Notes: generated by a model not told the origin, from the letters alone. Shown: positions 5,540 to 12,586, numbered from the stretch's first letter. The stretch: DNA of 13,762 nucleotides from an uncultured Gammaproteobacteria bacterium (GCA_946885735.1 CAMPGW010000078.1:1-13762), one strand, 5' to 3'. A program made the numbers and translations.

Positions 5540-6814
5540 ATGAAGATCCGACTGCTTCCCGTCCTGGTCGCCGCCGCGCTGTGCGTCGGCACGGCCCAGG
5601 CCTCCGAGCCCGCCAAGGCCGCGCCGAAGGCGCCGCAGACGGCCGAACAGCAGGCCGCGCGCGCCGAGATCGACCGCCTGGTCGAGCGCATCCGCGTGCT
5701 GTCCAGGCAACTGGGCGAAGGCAACGGCGTGAAGGTGATCGTGCACCGGATCGGCGACGGCCCCATGCACGCCAAGCGGCCCGGTCATCCAGGCATGGAC
5801 CACGAGGGCATGGACCACGACGCGATGATGCGCGAGCACATGCATGGCGAGGGCCCGCGCAAGATCCGCATCGAACGCCATGGTCCGGGTGGCGGCGATG
5901 CGAAGGTGATCCGCGACGTGCGCATCGAGGGCCTGCCGGGCAGGCGCGGCTTCAGCAGCGGCCCGGGCCTGGGCATCGTGATGGCGCCCAACAGCGCCGC
6001 CGCCGGCGTCCGCGTCGCCGCCGTCACGCCCGACAGCCCGGCGCAGAAGGCCGGCCTGCGCGCCGGCGACGTGCTGCTTTCCGTCAACGGCAAGACCATC
6101 TCCGCCAGCGGCACGCAGGCGGTGGACAACGCGCGCGATCTGATCGGCGACCTCAAGAAGGGCCAGCAGGTGAAGCTGCGCTACGCCCGCCAGGGCAAGA
6201 CCTTCGACGCCAGCATGGCGGCCGACGACATCAACCGACTGGTGGTGTTCAACCGCGGCGAAGGCCTGCCGCGCCACCATGACGGCGGCATGCGCAAGCG
6301 CATGATGATGCTTCCGCCCGGCGTGGAAACCGAGATCCTGCGGGTCGGCCCGCGCAAGCATCCCTGCGCCAAGGGCGAGGAGGACTGCGGCATGCCCGCG
6401 CTCGTGCAGGCCTTCCGCTGGCAGGGCCTGAACCTGAGCTCGATGGACGCCGGCCTGGGTCGCTACTTCGGTACCGACAAGGGCGTGCTGGTGATCAGCG
6501 CCGGGCCCGAGCTGAAGGGCCTGCAGTCGGGCGACGTGATCCAGCGCGTCGGCGGCAAGCCGGTGGAGTCGCCGCGCGACGTGATGCGCGCGCTGCGCGA
6601 CAAGGACGAGGGCGCGCAACTGCAGCTCAACGTGCTGCGCGACCGCAAGCCGCAGGCGGTGTCCATCACGGTGCCCAAGTCGCGTCCGCTGCCCTTCATG
6701 GAGCCGCCGGCGCCGCCCGCGCCGCCGACGCCCGCTGCGACTCCAGCGCCGCCTGCGCCGCCCGCAGCCTATGAAATCGAGGTCGAGGTCGAGGACGAAG
6801 ACATCGCGTCCTGA
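5540..6814 (+). CDS. Exported double-PDZ protein with His/Met-rich segment
   Basis: A 424-residue protein starting with a Sec signal peptide (MKIRLLPVLV..., likely cut after AQA at residue 21). PDZ domain 1 spans about 142-228 (GPGLGIVMAP, SPAQKAGLRAGDVLLSVNGK); PDZ domain 2 spans about 295-378 (LQSGDVIQRVGGKPVESPRDVMRAL). No protease domain is present, unlike DegS, DegP/MucD or RseP. Residues 76-102 hold six Met and six His in MDH-type repeats, reminiscent of periplasmic copper-binding segments; Cys276 and Cys283 (CAKGEEDC) may form a disulfide. The C-terminus is Pro/Ala-rich, then acidic. AAGGAG (5528-5533) precedes ATG 5540. It follows the anti-sigma gene by 22 bases, so it likely helps sense envelope damage or unfolded proteins. 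A GCCCC/GGGGC hairpin (6817-6831) follows the stop. Confidence 0.88.
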   Translation: MKIRLLPVLVAAALCVGTAQASEPAKAAPKAPQTAEQQAARAEIDRLVERIRVLSRQLGEGNGVKVIVHRIGDGPMHAKRPGHPGMDHEGMDHDAMMREHMHGEGPRKIRIERHGPGGGDAKVIRDVRIEGLPGRRGFSSGPGLGIVMAPNSAAAGVRVAAVTPDSPAQKAGLRAGDVLLSVNGKTISASGTQAVDNARDLIGDLKKGQQVKLRYARQGKTFDASMAADDINRLVVFNRGEGLPRHHDGGMRKRMMMLPPGVETEILRVGPRKHPCAKGEEDCGMPALVQAFRWQGLNLSSMDAGLGRYFGTDKGVLVISAGPELKGLQSGDVIQRVGGKPVESPRDVMRALRDKDEGAQLQLNVLRDRKPQAVSITVPKSRPLPFMEPPAPPAPPTPAATPAPPAPPAAYEIEVEVEDEDIAS

Positions 6815-6840
6815 CAGCCCCCGCGCGGGGCAGCTATGCT
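6811..6840 (+). promoter_or_regulatory. Candidate promoter of the diguanylate cyclase gene
   Basis: CTGACA (6811-6816; five of six matches) stands 18 bases before TATGCT (6835-6840). Transcription would begin near 6847, after the first possible ATG at 6836, which lies inside the -10. If this promoter is real, translation must begin later, perhaps at GTG 6872. The hairpin at 6817-6831 fills the spacer. Confidence 0.45.
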
Positions 6841-8005
6841 GGCGGCCGGTTCAGACTTCCCGGCCCCCGACGTGGATACCCTGCGCGACACCTTCTCCGA
6901 CCTGTGGCGCTCGCTGCGCGAGCCGCCCGACGAGGTGTTGCTGGAGATCGGCGCCGAGGGCGAGCTGGTGCTCGCCCGCCTGCGCCTGCTGATCTCGGCG
7001 CTGCTGCTGTTCCTGCCGACCATCAACCTGGCCACGGGCGGCAGCCTGCACGAATCGCTGGTGGGCTTCGCCGGCGTCGGCCTGGCGCTGGTCTTCAGCC
7101 AGGCCTGGCTGTCGCTGGCGCGGACGCGCCGCCGGCATCGCTGGCTGCCCTACGTGTCGGCGGCCTTCGACGTCAGCGTGGTCAGCTTCGTGCTGTTGCT
7201 GCTGGCCTGGGGCGATCCATCCGCGGGGCTGAATTCGGTGGTGGTGTTCTGCGCCTATCCGCTGGTGGTGCTGGCCACCGCGCTGCGCAGCGACGTGCGC
7301 GTCACCCTGGCCGCGGGCCTGCTTGCGACGCTGCAGTTCGGGCTGTTGTCGGCCGTCTTCATGGCCGGCGCGCAGGAGCCGCTGGCCTCCGCCGCCTACG
7401 GCACCGTGCACCTGTCCACCCAGTTGCAGCGCATGGTGCTGTTGCTGGCCTCGACCCTGGTCACCGCGCTGGTGGTGGCGCGCATGCAAGGCCTGGTGCA
7501 CCTGTCCGGCACCGATGGCCTGACCGGGCTGCCCAATCGCACCTTCCTCAACCTGCGGGTGCCGCAGTTCATCGCCGAGGCGCGCGCCGACGGCGAAACC
7601 CTGTGCCTGGCGCTGCTGGACCTGGACCACTTCAAGCGCATCAACCAGGAACTCGGCCACCAGGCCGGCGACCGCGCCCTCAAGCACGTCGTGCAGGTGC
7701 TGAAGATGGAACTCAAGCGCGAGGAGCCGCTGCTGCGCGTGGGTGGCGAGGAGTTCGTGCTGGTGCTGCGGCAACCGCTGGGCGCCGCCTGGGAACGCGT
7801 GGACGCGCTGCGCCGTCGCCTCGAGGCTTCGCCCTTCCTGCCCGCGCCAGGGTCCGAGCCGCGGCACCTGACCTTCAGCGCCGGCATGTCCAGCTGCCCG
7901 ACCGACGCGGTGGACGTGTCCGGGCTGATGCGCAACGCCGACCTGCGCCTGCGCACCGCCAAGCGCACCGGCCGCAACCGCGTCGTCGCCCGCGACGCCG
8001 ACTAG
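6836..8005 (+). CDS. Membrane-bound diguanylate cyclase (GGDEF)
   Basis: Makes the second messenger c-di-GMP from two GTP. The longest frame is 389 residues. About six membrane helices come first (roughly 48-66, 74-94, 106-125, 133-151, 155-176, 198-216), an MASE-like sensor that I cannot assign to a named type. The GGDEF domain covers about 218-385 with TDGLTGLPNR, LLDLDHFKRINQELGHQAGDRAL (first metal Asp262) and an intact active-site motif GGEEF at 303-307. The product-inhibition I-site RxxD, expected five residues before GGEEF, reads KREE (294-297), so feedback control is doubtful. There is no EAL domain. Start uncertain: ATG 6836 has no ribosome site and overlaps a candidate -10; GTG 6872 is the main alternative. 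Confidence 0.93.
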   Translation: MLAAGSDFPAPDVDTLRDTFSDLWRSLREPPDEVLLEIGAEGELVLARLRLLISALLLFLPTINLATGGSLHESLVGFAGVGLALVFSQAWLSLARTRRRHRWLPYVSAAFDVSVVSFVLLLLAWGDPSAGLNSVVVFCAYPLVVLATALRSDVRVTLAAGLLATLQFGLLSAVFMAGAQEPLASAAYGTVHLSTQLQRMVLLLASTLVTALVVARMQGLVHLSGTDGLTGLPNRTFLNLRVPQFIAEARADGETLCLALLDLDHFKRINQELGHQAGDRALKHVVQVLKMELKREEPLLRVGGEEFVLVLRQPLGAAWERVDALRRRLEASPFLPAPGSEPRHLTFSAGMSSCPTDAVDVSGLMRNADLRLRTAKRTGRNRVVARDAD

Positions 8006-8046
8006 CGCACTGGCGCACAGGTCGGCGACGGGCCCGGTCGCGCGCC

Positions 8047-8075
8047 TTGCCGGGATGGGGCCGCTGCACTACGCT
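8047..8075 (+). promoter_or_regulatory. Candidate promoter of the nucleoside transporter gene
   Basis: TTGCCG (8047-8052) stands 17 bases before TACGCT (8070-8075), a TAnnnT -10. Transcription would start near 8082, about 18 bases before ATG 8100, leaving room for the weak ribosome site GGGGAA. Confidence 0.5.
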
Positions 8076-8099
8076 TCGGCAACTTCCGGGGAACCCTCC

Positions 8100-9392
8100 A
8101 TGAGCCAGATCCTGTTCGGCCTGTTCGGCCTGTGCGTCCTGCTGGGCATCGCCTGGCTGTTCTCCAACGCCAAGTCGAAGGTGGACTGGCGCCTGGTGGT
8201 CACCGGCGTCGTGCTGCAGATCGCCTTCGCCGCACTGGTGCTGAACGTGCCCGGCGGTCGCCAGGTGTTCGACGCGCTCGGCAACGGCTTCGTGAAGATC
8301 CTCGGCTTCGTCAACGCCGGCTCGAACTTCATCTTCGGCTCGATGATGGACATCCCGAGCAACGGGTTCATCTTCGCCTTCCAGGTGCTGCCGACCATCA
8401 TCTTCTTCGCCTCGCTGATGGGCGTGCTCTACCACCTGGGCGTGATGCAGGCGATCGTGCGCGGCATGGCCTGGGCCATCACCAAGGTGATGCGCGTGTC
8501 GGGCGCGGAGACCACCAGCGTGTGCGCGTCGGTGTTCATCGGCCAGACCGAGGCGCCGCTGACCGTGCGCCCCTACATCAGCAAGATGACCGAGTCCGAG
8601 CTGATCACCATGATGATCGGCGGCATGGCGCACATCGCCGGCGGCGTGCTGGCGGCCTACGTGGGCATGCTCAGCGCCGGCGACCCGGTGCAGGGCGCGA
8701 TCTACGCCAAGCATTTGCTGGCGGCCTCGATCATGGCCGCGCCGGCGACGATGGTGATCGCCAAGCTGCTGATCCCGGAAACCCAGGTCCCGCTGACCCG
8801 CGGCACGGTCAAGATCGAAGTGGAGAAGGAAACCCGCAACGTGATCGACGCGGCCGCCGCCGGCGCCGCCGACGGCCTGCGCCTGGCGCTGAACATCGGC
8901 GCGATGCTGCTCGCCTTCATCGCATTGATCGCCTTGATCAACTGGCCGCTGACCTGGGTCGGCGAAGTCACCGGCCTGCAGGCCTGGCTCGGCAAGCCCA
9001 CCGACCTGTCCACCCTGCTCGGCTACCTGCTGGCGCCGATCGCCTGGGTCATCGGCGTGCCGTGGTCGGACGCCACCACCGTCGGCGGCCTGATCGGCAC
9101 CAAGATCGTGCTCAACGAGTTCGTCGCCTACTCGCAGCTGGCCGACATCATCCAGGGCAAGGTCGCCGGCGTCGCGCTGTCGCAGCACGGCACCCTGATC
9201 GCGACCTATGCGCTGTGCGGCTTCGCCAACTTCAGCTCGATCGCGATCCAGATCGGTGGTATCGGCGGACTGGCGCCGGACCGTCGCGCCGACCTGGCGC
9301 GCTTCGGCCTGCGCGCGGTGCTCGGCGGCTCGCTGGCCACGCTGATGACGGCGACGATCGCGGGTGTGCTGATCTCGCTCGGCGGCAGCTGA
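8100..9392 (+). CDS. NupC-type concentrative nucleoside transporter (CNT family)
   Basis: A 430-residue inner-membrane symporter that imports nucleosides with H+ or Na+. The protein is almost wholly hydrophobic with the CNT core elements: substrate-loop motif FIGQTEAPL with Gly-Gln-Thr-Glu at 148-151, the gate-domain sequence around 258-282, and the C-terminal signature ATYALCGFANFSSIAIQIGG (about 368-387) with the conserved Asn-Phe-Ser. Length matches bacterial CNTs (about 400-430). ATG 8100 is chosen over upstream in-frame codons because it begins the first helix and has GGGGAA about nine bases before it. It seems to be a single-gene unit with a promoter at 8047-8075. Substrate range cannot be read from the sequence. 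Confidence 0.94.
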   Translation: MSQILFGLFGLCVLLGIAWLFSNAKSKVDWRLVVTGVVLQIAFAALVLNVPGGRQVFDALGNGFVKILGFVNAGSNFIFGSMMDIPSNGFIFAFQVLPTIIFFASLMGVLYHLGVMQAIVRGMAWAITKVMRVSGAETTSVCASVFIGQTEAPLTVRPYISKMTESELITMMIGGMAHIAGGVLAAYVGMLSAGDPVQGAIYAKHLLAASIMAAPATMVIAKLLIPETQVPLTRGTVKIEVEKETRNVIDAAAAGAADGLRLALNIGAMLLAFIALIALINWPLTWVGEVTGLQAWLGKPTDLSTLLGYLLAPIAWVIGVPWSDATTVGGLIGTKIVLNEFVAYSQLADIIQGKVAGVALSQHGTLIATYALCGFANFSSIAIQIGGIGGLAPDRRADLARFGLRAVLGGSLATLMTATIAGVLISLGGS

Positions 9393-9402
9393 CCTGGTCG
9401 GT

Positions 9403-9430
9403 TTGAACCAGGCGTCTTGAACCAGGCGTC
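9403..9430 (+). repeat. Perfect 14-bp tandem duplication
   Basis: TTGAACCAGGCGTC occurs twice head-to-tail (9403-9416 and 9417-9430), and CAGGCCCAGG follows. CCTGGT (9393-9398) before the first copy is complementary to its ACCAGG. It lies between the transporter stop and the dusB promoter, and may be replication slippage or a repeated binding site. Confidence 0.8.
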
Positions 9431-9458
9431 CAGGCCCAGGCGGCGGGAGCCGCCCGGG

Positions 9459-9464
9459 TAGAAT
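9459..9464 (+). promoter_or_regulatory. -10 box placing the dusB transcription start at its ATG
   Basis: TAGAAT (9459-9464) is followed by six bases (GGGCGC) and then the dusB ATG at 9471. That spacing puts the expected transcription start on the A of the ATG. No -35 match is seen 16-18 bases upstream; an inverted repeat GGCGGC-GGGA-GCCGCC fills that position. Confidence 0.5.
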
Positions 9465-9470
9465 GGGCGC

Positions 9471-10475
9471 ATGGCTCACGCGCCCTTCCACATCGGTCCC
9501 TACCGGATCGACGTCCCGCTGGTGCTCGCACCGATGGCGGGCGTCACCGACAAACCCTTCCGGATGCTGTGCAAGCGCCTGGGCGCGGGCCTGTGCGTGT
9601 CGGAGATGACGACCTCGGAAGCGCGGCTGTGGACCAGCGCCAAGTCCGTGCACCGCATGGACCATGTGGATGAACCGGCGCCGATCAGCGTGCAGATCGC
9701 CGGCACCGACCCGGCGGTGATGGCCGCCGCGGCACGGCACAACGTCGAGCACGGCGCGCAGATCATCGACATCAACATGGGCTGCCCGGCCAAGAAGGTC
9801 TGCAATGCCTGGGCCGGTTCGGCGCTGATGCAGGACGAGGCGCTGGTCGCGCGCATCCTTTCTGCCGTCGTCAATGCGGTGGACGCGCCGGTCACATTGA
9901 AGATCCGCACCGGCTGGAACCGCGAGAACCGCAACGCCCCGCGCATCGCCCGCATCGCCGAGGACTGCGGCATCGCCGCGCTGGCCGTGCACGGCCGCAC
10001 CCGCGCCGACCTCTACACCGGCGAGGCCGAGTACGACACCGTCGCCGCCATCAAGCAGGCCTTGCGGATCCCGGTGCTGGCCAATGGCGACATCACCTCG
10101 CCGCAGCAGGCGCGCTTCGTGCTCGACTACACGAAGGCCGACGCCGTGCTGGTCGGTCGCGCCGCGCAAGGGCGGCCGTGGATCTTCCGCGAGATCGCGC
10201 ACTTCCTCGCCACCGGCGAGACCCTGCCCGAGCCCTCGCCCGCGGAGGTTTGCGCCATCCTGCTCGAGCACCTGCGCGCCCTGCACGATTTCTACGGCGA
10301 ACTCGCCGGCGTGCGCATCGCCCGCAAGCACCTGGGCTGGTATGCGAAGGACCGGCCGGAGAACGCCGCCTTCCGCGCCGTGGTCAACCGCGCCGAGACG
10401 GCGGGCGCGCAGATCGCCCTGACCCGCGAGTACTTCGACCGGCTGGAACGCGGCGAATTGTCAGCGGCGGCCTGA
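9471..10475 (+). CDS. dusB: tRNA-dihydrouridine synthase B
   Basis: An FMN- and NADPH-dependent enzyme that reduces a specific uridine in the tRNA D-loop (U17 in the Escherichia coli DusB). At 334 residues it has normal length. N-terminal TIM barrel: VLAPMAGVTDKPFR (FMN binding, about 18-31), SVQIAG, INMGCPAKKV with catalytic Cys105, LKIRTGWN, AVHGRT, PVLANGDI and VLVGRAAQGRPWIF; then a helical domain with RKHLGWYAKDRP. The PAKKV after the catalytic Cys marks DusB rather than DusA or DusC. In many gammaproteobacteria dusB is followed by fis; here the next gene is convergent and unrelated. ATG 9471 has no Shine-Dalgarno, and a -10 box exactly upstream suggests a leaderless mRNA. Confidence 0.96.
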   Translation: MAHAPFHIGPYRIDVPLVLAPMAGVTDKPFRMLCKRLGAGLCVSEMTTSEARLWTSAKSVHRMDHVDEPAPISVQIAGTDPAVMAAAARHNVEHGAQIIDINMGCPAKKVCNAWAGSALMQDEALVARILSAVVNAVDAPVTLKIRTGWNRENRNAPRIARIAEDCGIAALAVHGRTRADLYTGEAEYDTVAAIKQALRIPVLANGDITSPQQARFVLDYTKADAVLVGRAAQGRPWIFREIAHFLATGETLPEPSPAEVCAILLEHLRALHDFYGELAGVRIARKHLGWYAKDRPENAAFRAVVNRAETAGAQIALTREYFDRLERGELSAAA

Positions 10476-10481
10476 GCCGCC
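10466..10481 (+). other. Hairpin enclosing the dusB stop codon
   Basis: GGCGGC (10466-10471) pairs with GCCGCC (10476-10481) around CTGA, which contains the dusB stop (TGA 10473-10475). No T run follows. In a 29-base gap between convergent genes it may help transcription end, but evidence is weak. Confidence 0.3.
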
Positions 10482-10504
10482 CACCGCGCGCGGGCTGGCC
10501 TGCG

Positions 10505-11116
10505 TCACCAGGCGCCGGTGCACTTCCACTGGCTTTTCTCCATCGCCGGCTTCAGGTAACGCAGGTTGCCGATGCGGAAGTTCCAGCGGCCGGCCTCGCC
10601 CTGGGCGTTGCTCAACACCAGGCGTGCCGTGGTGTTCTGCGCCAACGCATCGATCAGTTCGCTCGAGATGGACTCGACCGTCACGTAGGGCTTGTAGGTC
10701 ATCGGCGGCCCGATCTTGTCGAAGGGATGGACCGGTCGCAGCGAGAAGCGACGCCCGTCGCCGAGCACCAGCTCGGCCTGCGTGATCTTGGCGGGCACAT
10801 GGGCCGCGCGGTCGGTCACCACGATGCGCGCCTCGGCCGCGCCCGCGGGCGTGATCGACACCGACAGCTCGTTGTTGAAGCTCGAGTCGCTTTCGACGGA
10901 GCGCACCAGGTATTTGCCGCGCAGCCCGGTGAAGCTGTTGTTCAACAGGCGGATCTCGGGCAGGTGGCGGTAGCTGCAGACGTCGTCGTAGAACTCCCGT
11001 TCGGTTTCATGGCGATCGGTGAGCTGGCGATCGGTCAGCGCCGACTCCGACGCCGTCGCAGGTAGAGCAGCGCTGCACGCGACGACAAGCGCCGCCAAGA
11101 TCCGACTTACCCGCAT
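10505..11116 (-). CDS. Exported protein of unknown function
   Basis: A 203-residue protein I do not recognise. It begins with a clear Sec signal peptide (MRVSRILAALVVACSAALPATA, likely cut after ATA at residue 22), so it acts in the periplasm or outside. The mature part is soluble with alternating beta-type stretches and two cysteines, Cys47 and Cys199, near opposite ends, which could form a disulfide. Just after cleavage LTDR is repeated (LTDRQLTDR, 27-35), reflecting a short direct DNA repeat. ATG 11116-11114 starts the signal peptide; the ribosome site is poor (GGGGG). A TAGGCT -10 lies at 11143-11138. It is convergent with dusB and separated by 61 bases from the gene upstream on its strand. 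Confidence 0.82.
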   Translation of the reverse strand: MRVSRILAALVVACSAALPATASESALTDRQLTDRHETEREFYDDVCSYRHLPEIRLLNNSFTGLRGKYLVRSVESDSSFNNELSVSITPAGAAEARIVVTDRAAHVPAKITQAELVLGDGRRFSLRPVHPFDKIGPPMTYKPYVTVESISSELIDALAQNTTARLVLSNAQGEAGRWNFRIGNLRYLKPAMEKSQWKCTGAW

Positions 11117-11137
11117 GCTGGCCCCCAGGCCCTGGAT

Positions 11138-11143
11138 TCCAGC
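11138..11143 (-). promoter_or_regulatory. Candidate -10 of the exported-protein gene
   Basis: TAGGCT on the minus strand (11143-11138), a TAnnnT box, would start transcription near 11131, about 15 bases before the ATG at 11116. The ten bases TAGGCTTCGG are identical to those at the DUF457 gene promoter (12586-12577). No -35 match is seen. Confidence 0.35.
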
Positions 11144-11177
11144 CGAAGCCTAGCGTGGCGCCGGCTCCCCGTACAGG

Positions 11178-11564
11178 TCAGCTGAAGAATGCCCTCGCGA
11201 GCCAGGTCACCGCCAAGGCGATCGCCGCGGCGAACCCGATGATCGGGATCAGCGGCAAGCCGCCGCCATCGCCGCGCTGGATGGTGTTGTTGTAGAGGCT
11301 GCGCGTGCCGAACTTCGGGGCGTCCACGTGCAAGGTCGGCTTGAACACCGACACCTTGCCCGCCGTGTCCTCGGCCTTGGCCTGCAGGCGGCGCAGCATC
11401 GGTTCGTTCTCGTTGAGGATCTGCGCCACGCGGTCGGGCGGCACCCGCTCGAGGTTCTTGCGCAGGGTTTCGCGCAGGCCCGCGGGCAGCTTGTCCAGGC
11501 GCGCCTGCCAGCGCTCGCGCTGCTCGGGGCTCAGGGCGGACAGGTTGATCGGTTCTTCGCTCAT
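11178..11564 (-). CDS. Small protein with C-terminal membrane anchor, unknown function
   Basis: A 128-residue protein without a recognised family. The N-terminal 65 residues are charged and helical (SPEQRERWQARLDKLPAGLRETLRKNLERVPPDRVAQIL), resembling the DUF3106-like pattern of LSPEQRxRW segments, though too short to assign. A middle linker follows, then one hydrophobic helix at about 103-124 (GGLPLIPIIGFAAAIALAVTW) ending four residues from the C-terminus, so it looks tail-anchored with its bulk in the cytoplasm. Its ATG overlaps the stop of the DUF457 gene as ATGA (11564-11561), which points to translational coupling and a shared task. No separate ribosome site is evident. Confidence 0.8.
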   Translation of the reverse strand: MSEEPINLSALSPEQRERWQARLDKLPAGLRETLRKNLERVPPDRVAQILNENEPMLRRLQAKAEDTAGKVSVFKPTLHVDAPKFGTRSLYNNTIQRGDGGGLPLIPIIGFAAAIALAVTWLARAFFS

Positions 11565-12574
11565 GGGTGCACGTCCGAATTCCAGATGCGTCGCCACAGA
11601 TCCGGCAGGCGGCGCGAGGCATGCCAGGGCCAGCGCAACTGCCGCGCCGGTTGCGGGCGCCAGCCATCCTGGCCCGCGCGCGCAACCTCGAAGCGGAAAC
11701 TGTAATCCGGTTCCGCGCCCATGCGCAGGTCCGACAGCACCAGCCGGCCCTCGCGTTCCTCCGCCTTCAGGAAGCCGTGGGTGAACCATTGCAGGCGCTG
11801 CACCGGCGGATGCTCGTCCACCGCCGCCAGCGCGGCGTGGTCGGAGTCGTACTGGCGGAAGCGGATCGGTCGCCCGCGGTCGGACCACAGCGAGTGCTCG
11901 CCCTCGACGAAGCCCTCCGGCGTCATCGCCACCACCCGCCACAGCACGGTGTTGAAAGGCATCGGCACGGAAAAGCGTGGGGCATCTTCGAGGCCGATCG
12001 CCGCCAGGCTGTCGGCGGCCACGCGCTCGACCTGCCATTTCGCCGCCTGCGACCAGCCGAGGTAGCCGACCGAAAGCGCGAAGCCCAGCAAGGCCGCGCG
12101 CCTGCCCTTGTCCACGTCGCGCCAGGCGAAGGCGAGCACGCAGCCCACCACCAGCGGCAGCGTGAACATCGGGTCGATGATGAACAGGCTCGACCACATG
12201 GCTGGAGCCAGCGGCAGCGGCCAGAACAGCTGCGTGCCGTACACCGTGAACGCGTCCACCAGCGGGTGCGCCAGCAGGCAGGCGAGGATGATCCAGAAGC
12301 CGCGCGCCGGCGCGTCGCGAAACAGCGCGAGACGGTCGCGCACCAGCGCCCAGAGCGCCAGCGCCATGAAAGGCAGCACCAGCAGGCTATGGGTCAGGCC
12401 ACGGTGCCAGGTCATCACCGCCACCGGGTCCTCGACCAGGGCCAGCGGCAGCACGTCCAGGTCGGGCAGCGTGTTGAGCACCGCGCCGGCCAGCAGGGCC
12501 ATGCGCCGGTGCTTCGCCGGCGCCAGCGCCACCGCGATCGCACCGCCCAGGAACAGATGGGTCACCGAATCCAT
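11561..12574 (-). CDS. DUF457/YdjM-like inner-membrane metal-dependent hydrolase
   Basis: A 337-residue membrane protein of the YdjM/YbcI family (DUF457, annotated as membrane-bound metal-dependent hydrolase; substrate unknown, likely lipid or phosphoester). Conserved polar motifs inside the membrane part are MDSVTHLFLGG, LPDLD (36-40), HRGLTHSLL (His57, Arg58, His62) and LLAHPLVDAFTVYGTQLFWPL (His103, Asp107), probable metal ligands. Five or so helices lie in residues 1-180; a soluble C-terminal part (about 180-337) rich in Trp and Arg follows and is longer than in the short family members. ATG 12574 lacks a Shine-Dalgarno and lies six bases after a TAGGCT -10, so its mRNA may be leaderless. 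It is coupled by ATGA overlap to the small anchored protein downstream. Confidence 0.9.
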   Translation of the reverse strand: MDSVTHLFLGGAIAVALAPAKHRRMALLAGAVLNTLPDLDVLPLALVEDPVAVMTWHRGLTHSLLVLPFMALALWALVRDRLALFRDAPARGFWIILACLLAHPLVDAFTVYGTQLFWPLPLAPAMWSSLFIIDPMFTLPLVVGCVLAFAWRDVDKGRRAALLGFALSVGYLGWSQAAKWQVERVAADSLAAIGLEDAPRFSVPMPFNTVLWRVVAMTPEGFVEGEHSLWSDRGRPIRFRQYDSDHAALAAVDEHPPVQRLQWFTHGFLKAEEREGRLVLSDLRMGAEPDYSFRFEVARAGQDGWRPQPARQLRWPWHASRRLPDLWRRIWNSDVHP

Positions 12575-12580
12575 GCCCGA

Positions 12581-12586
12581 AGCCTA
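12581..12586 (-). promoter_or_regulatory. -10 box placing the DUF457 gene transcription start at its ATG
   Basis: TAGGCT on the minus strand (12586-12581) is followed by exactly six bases (TCGGGC) and the ATG at 12574, the same geometry as at dusB. No -35 match and no Shine-Dalgarno are visible. Confidence 0.5.

Noticed and set aside
5540..5602. Lipoprotein signal in the PDZ protein (Cys15)
   Set aside because: The residues before Cys15 (AAAL) do not fit a lipobox, and a normal signal-peptidase I site AQA follows at residue 21.
7875..10331. Minus-strand open frame of 818 residues
   Set aside because: It is antisense to the transporter and dusB, both of which have clear family motifs. Its composition (Gly/His/Asp/Arg/Gln-rich) is the usual shadow of codon bias.
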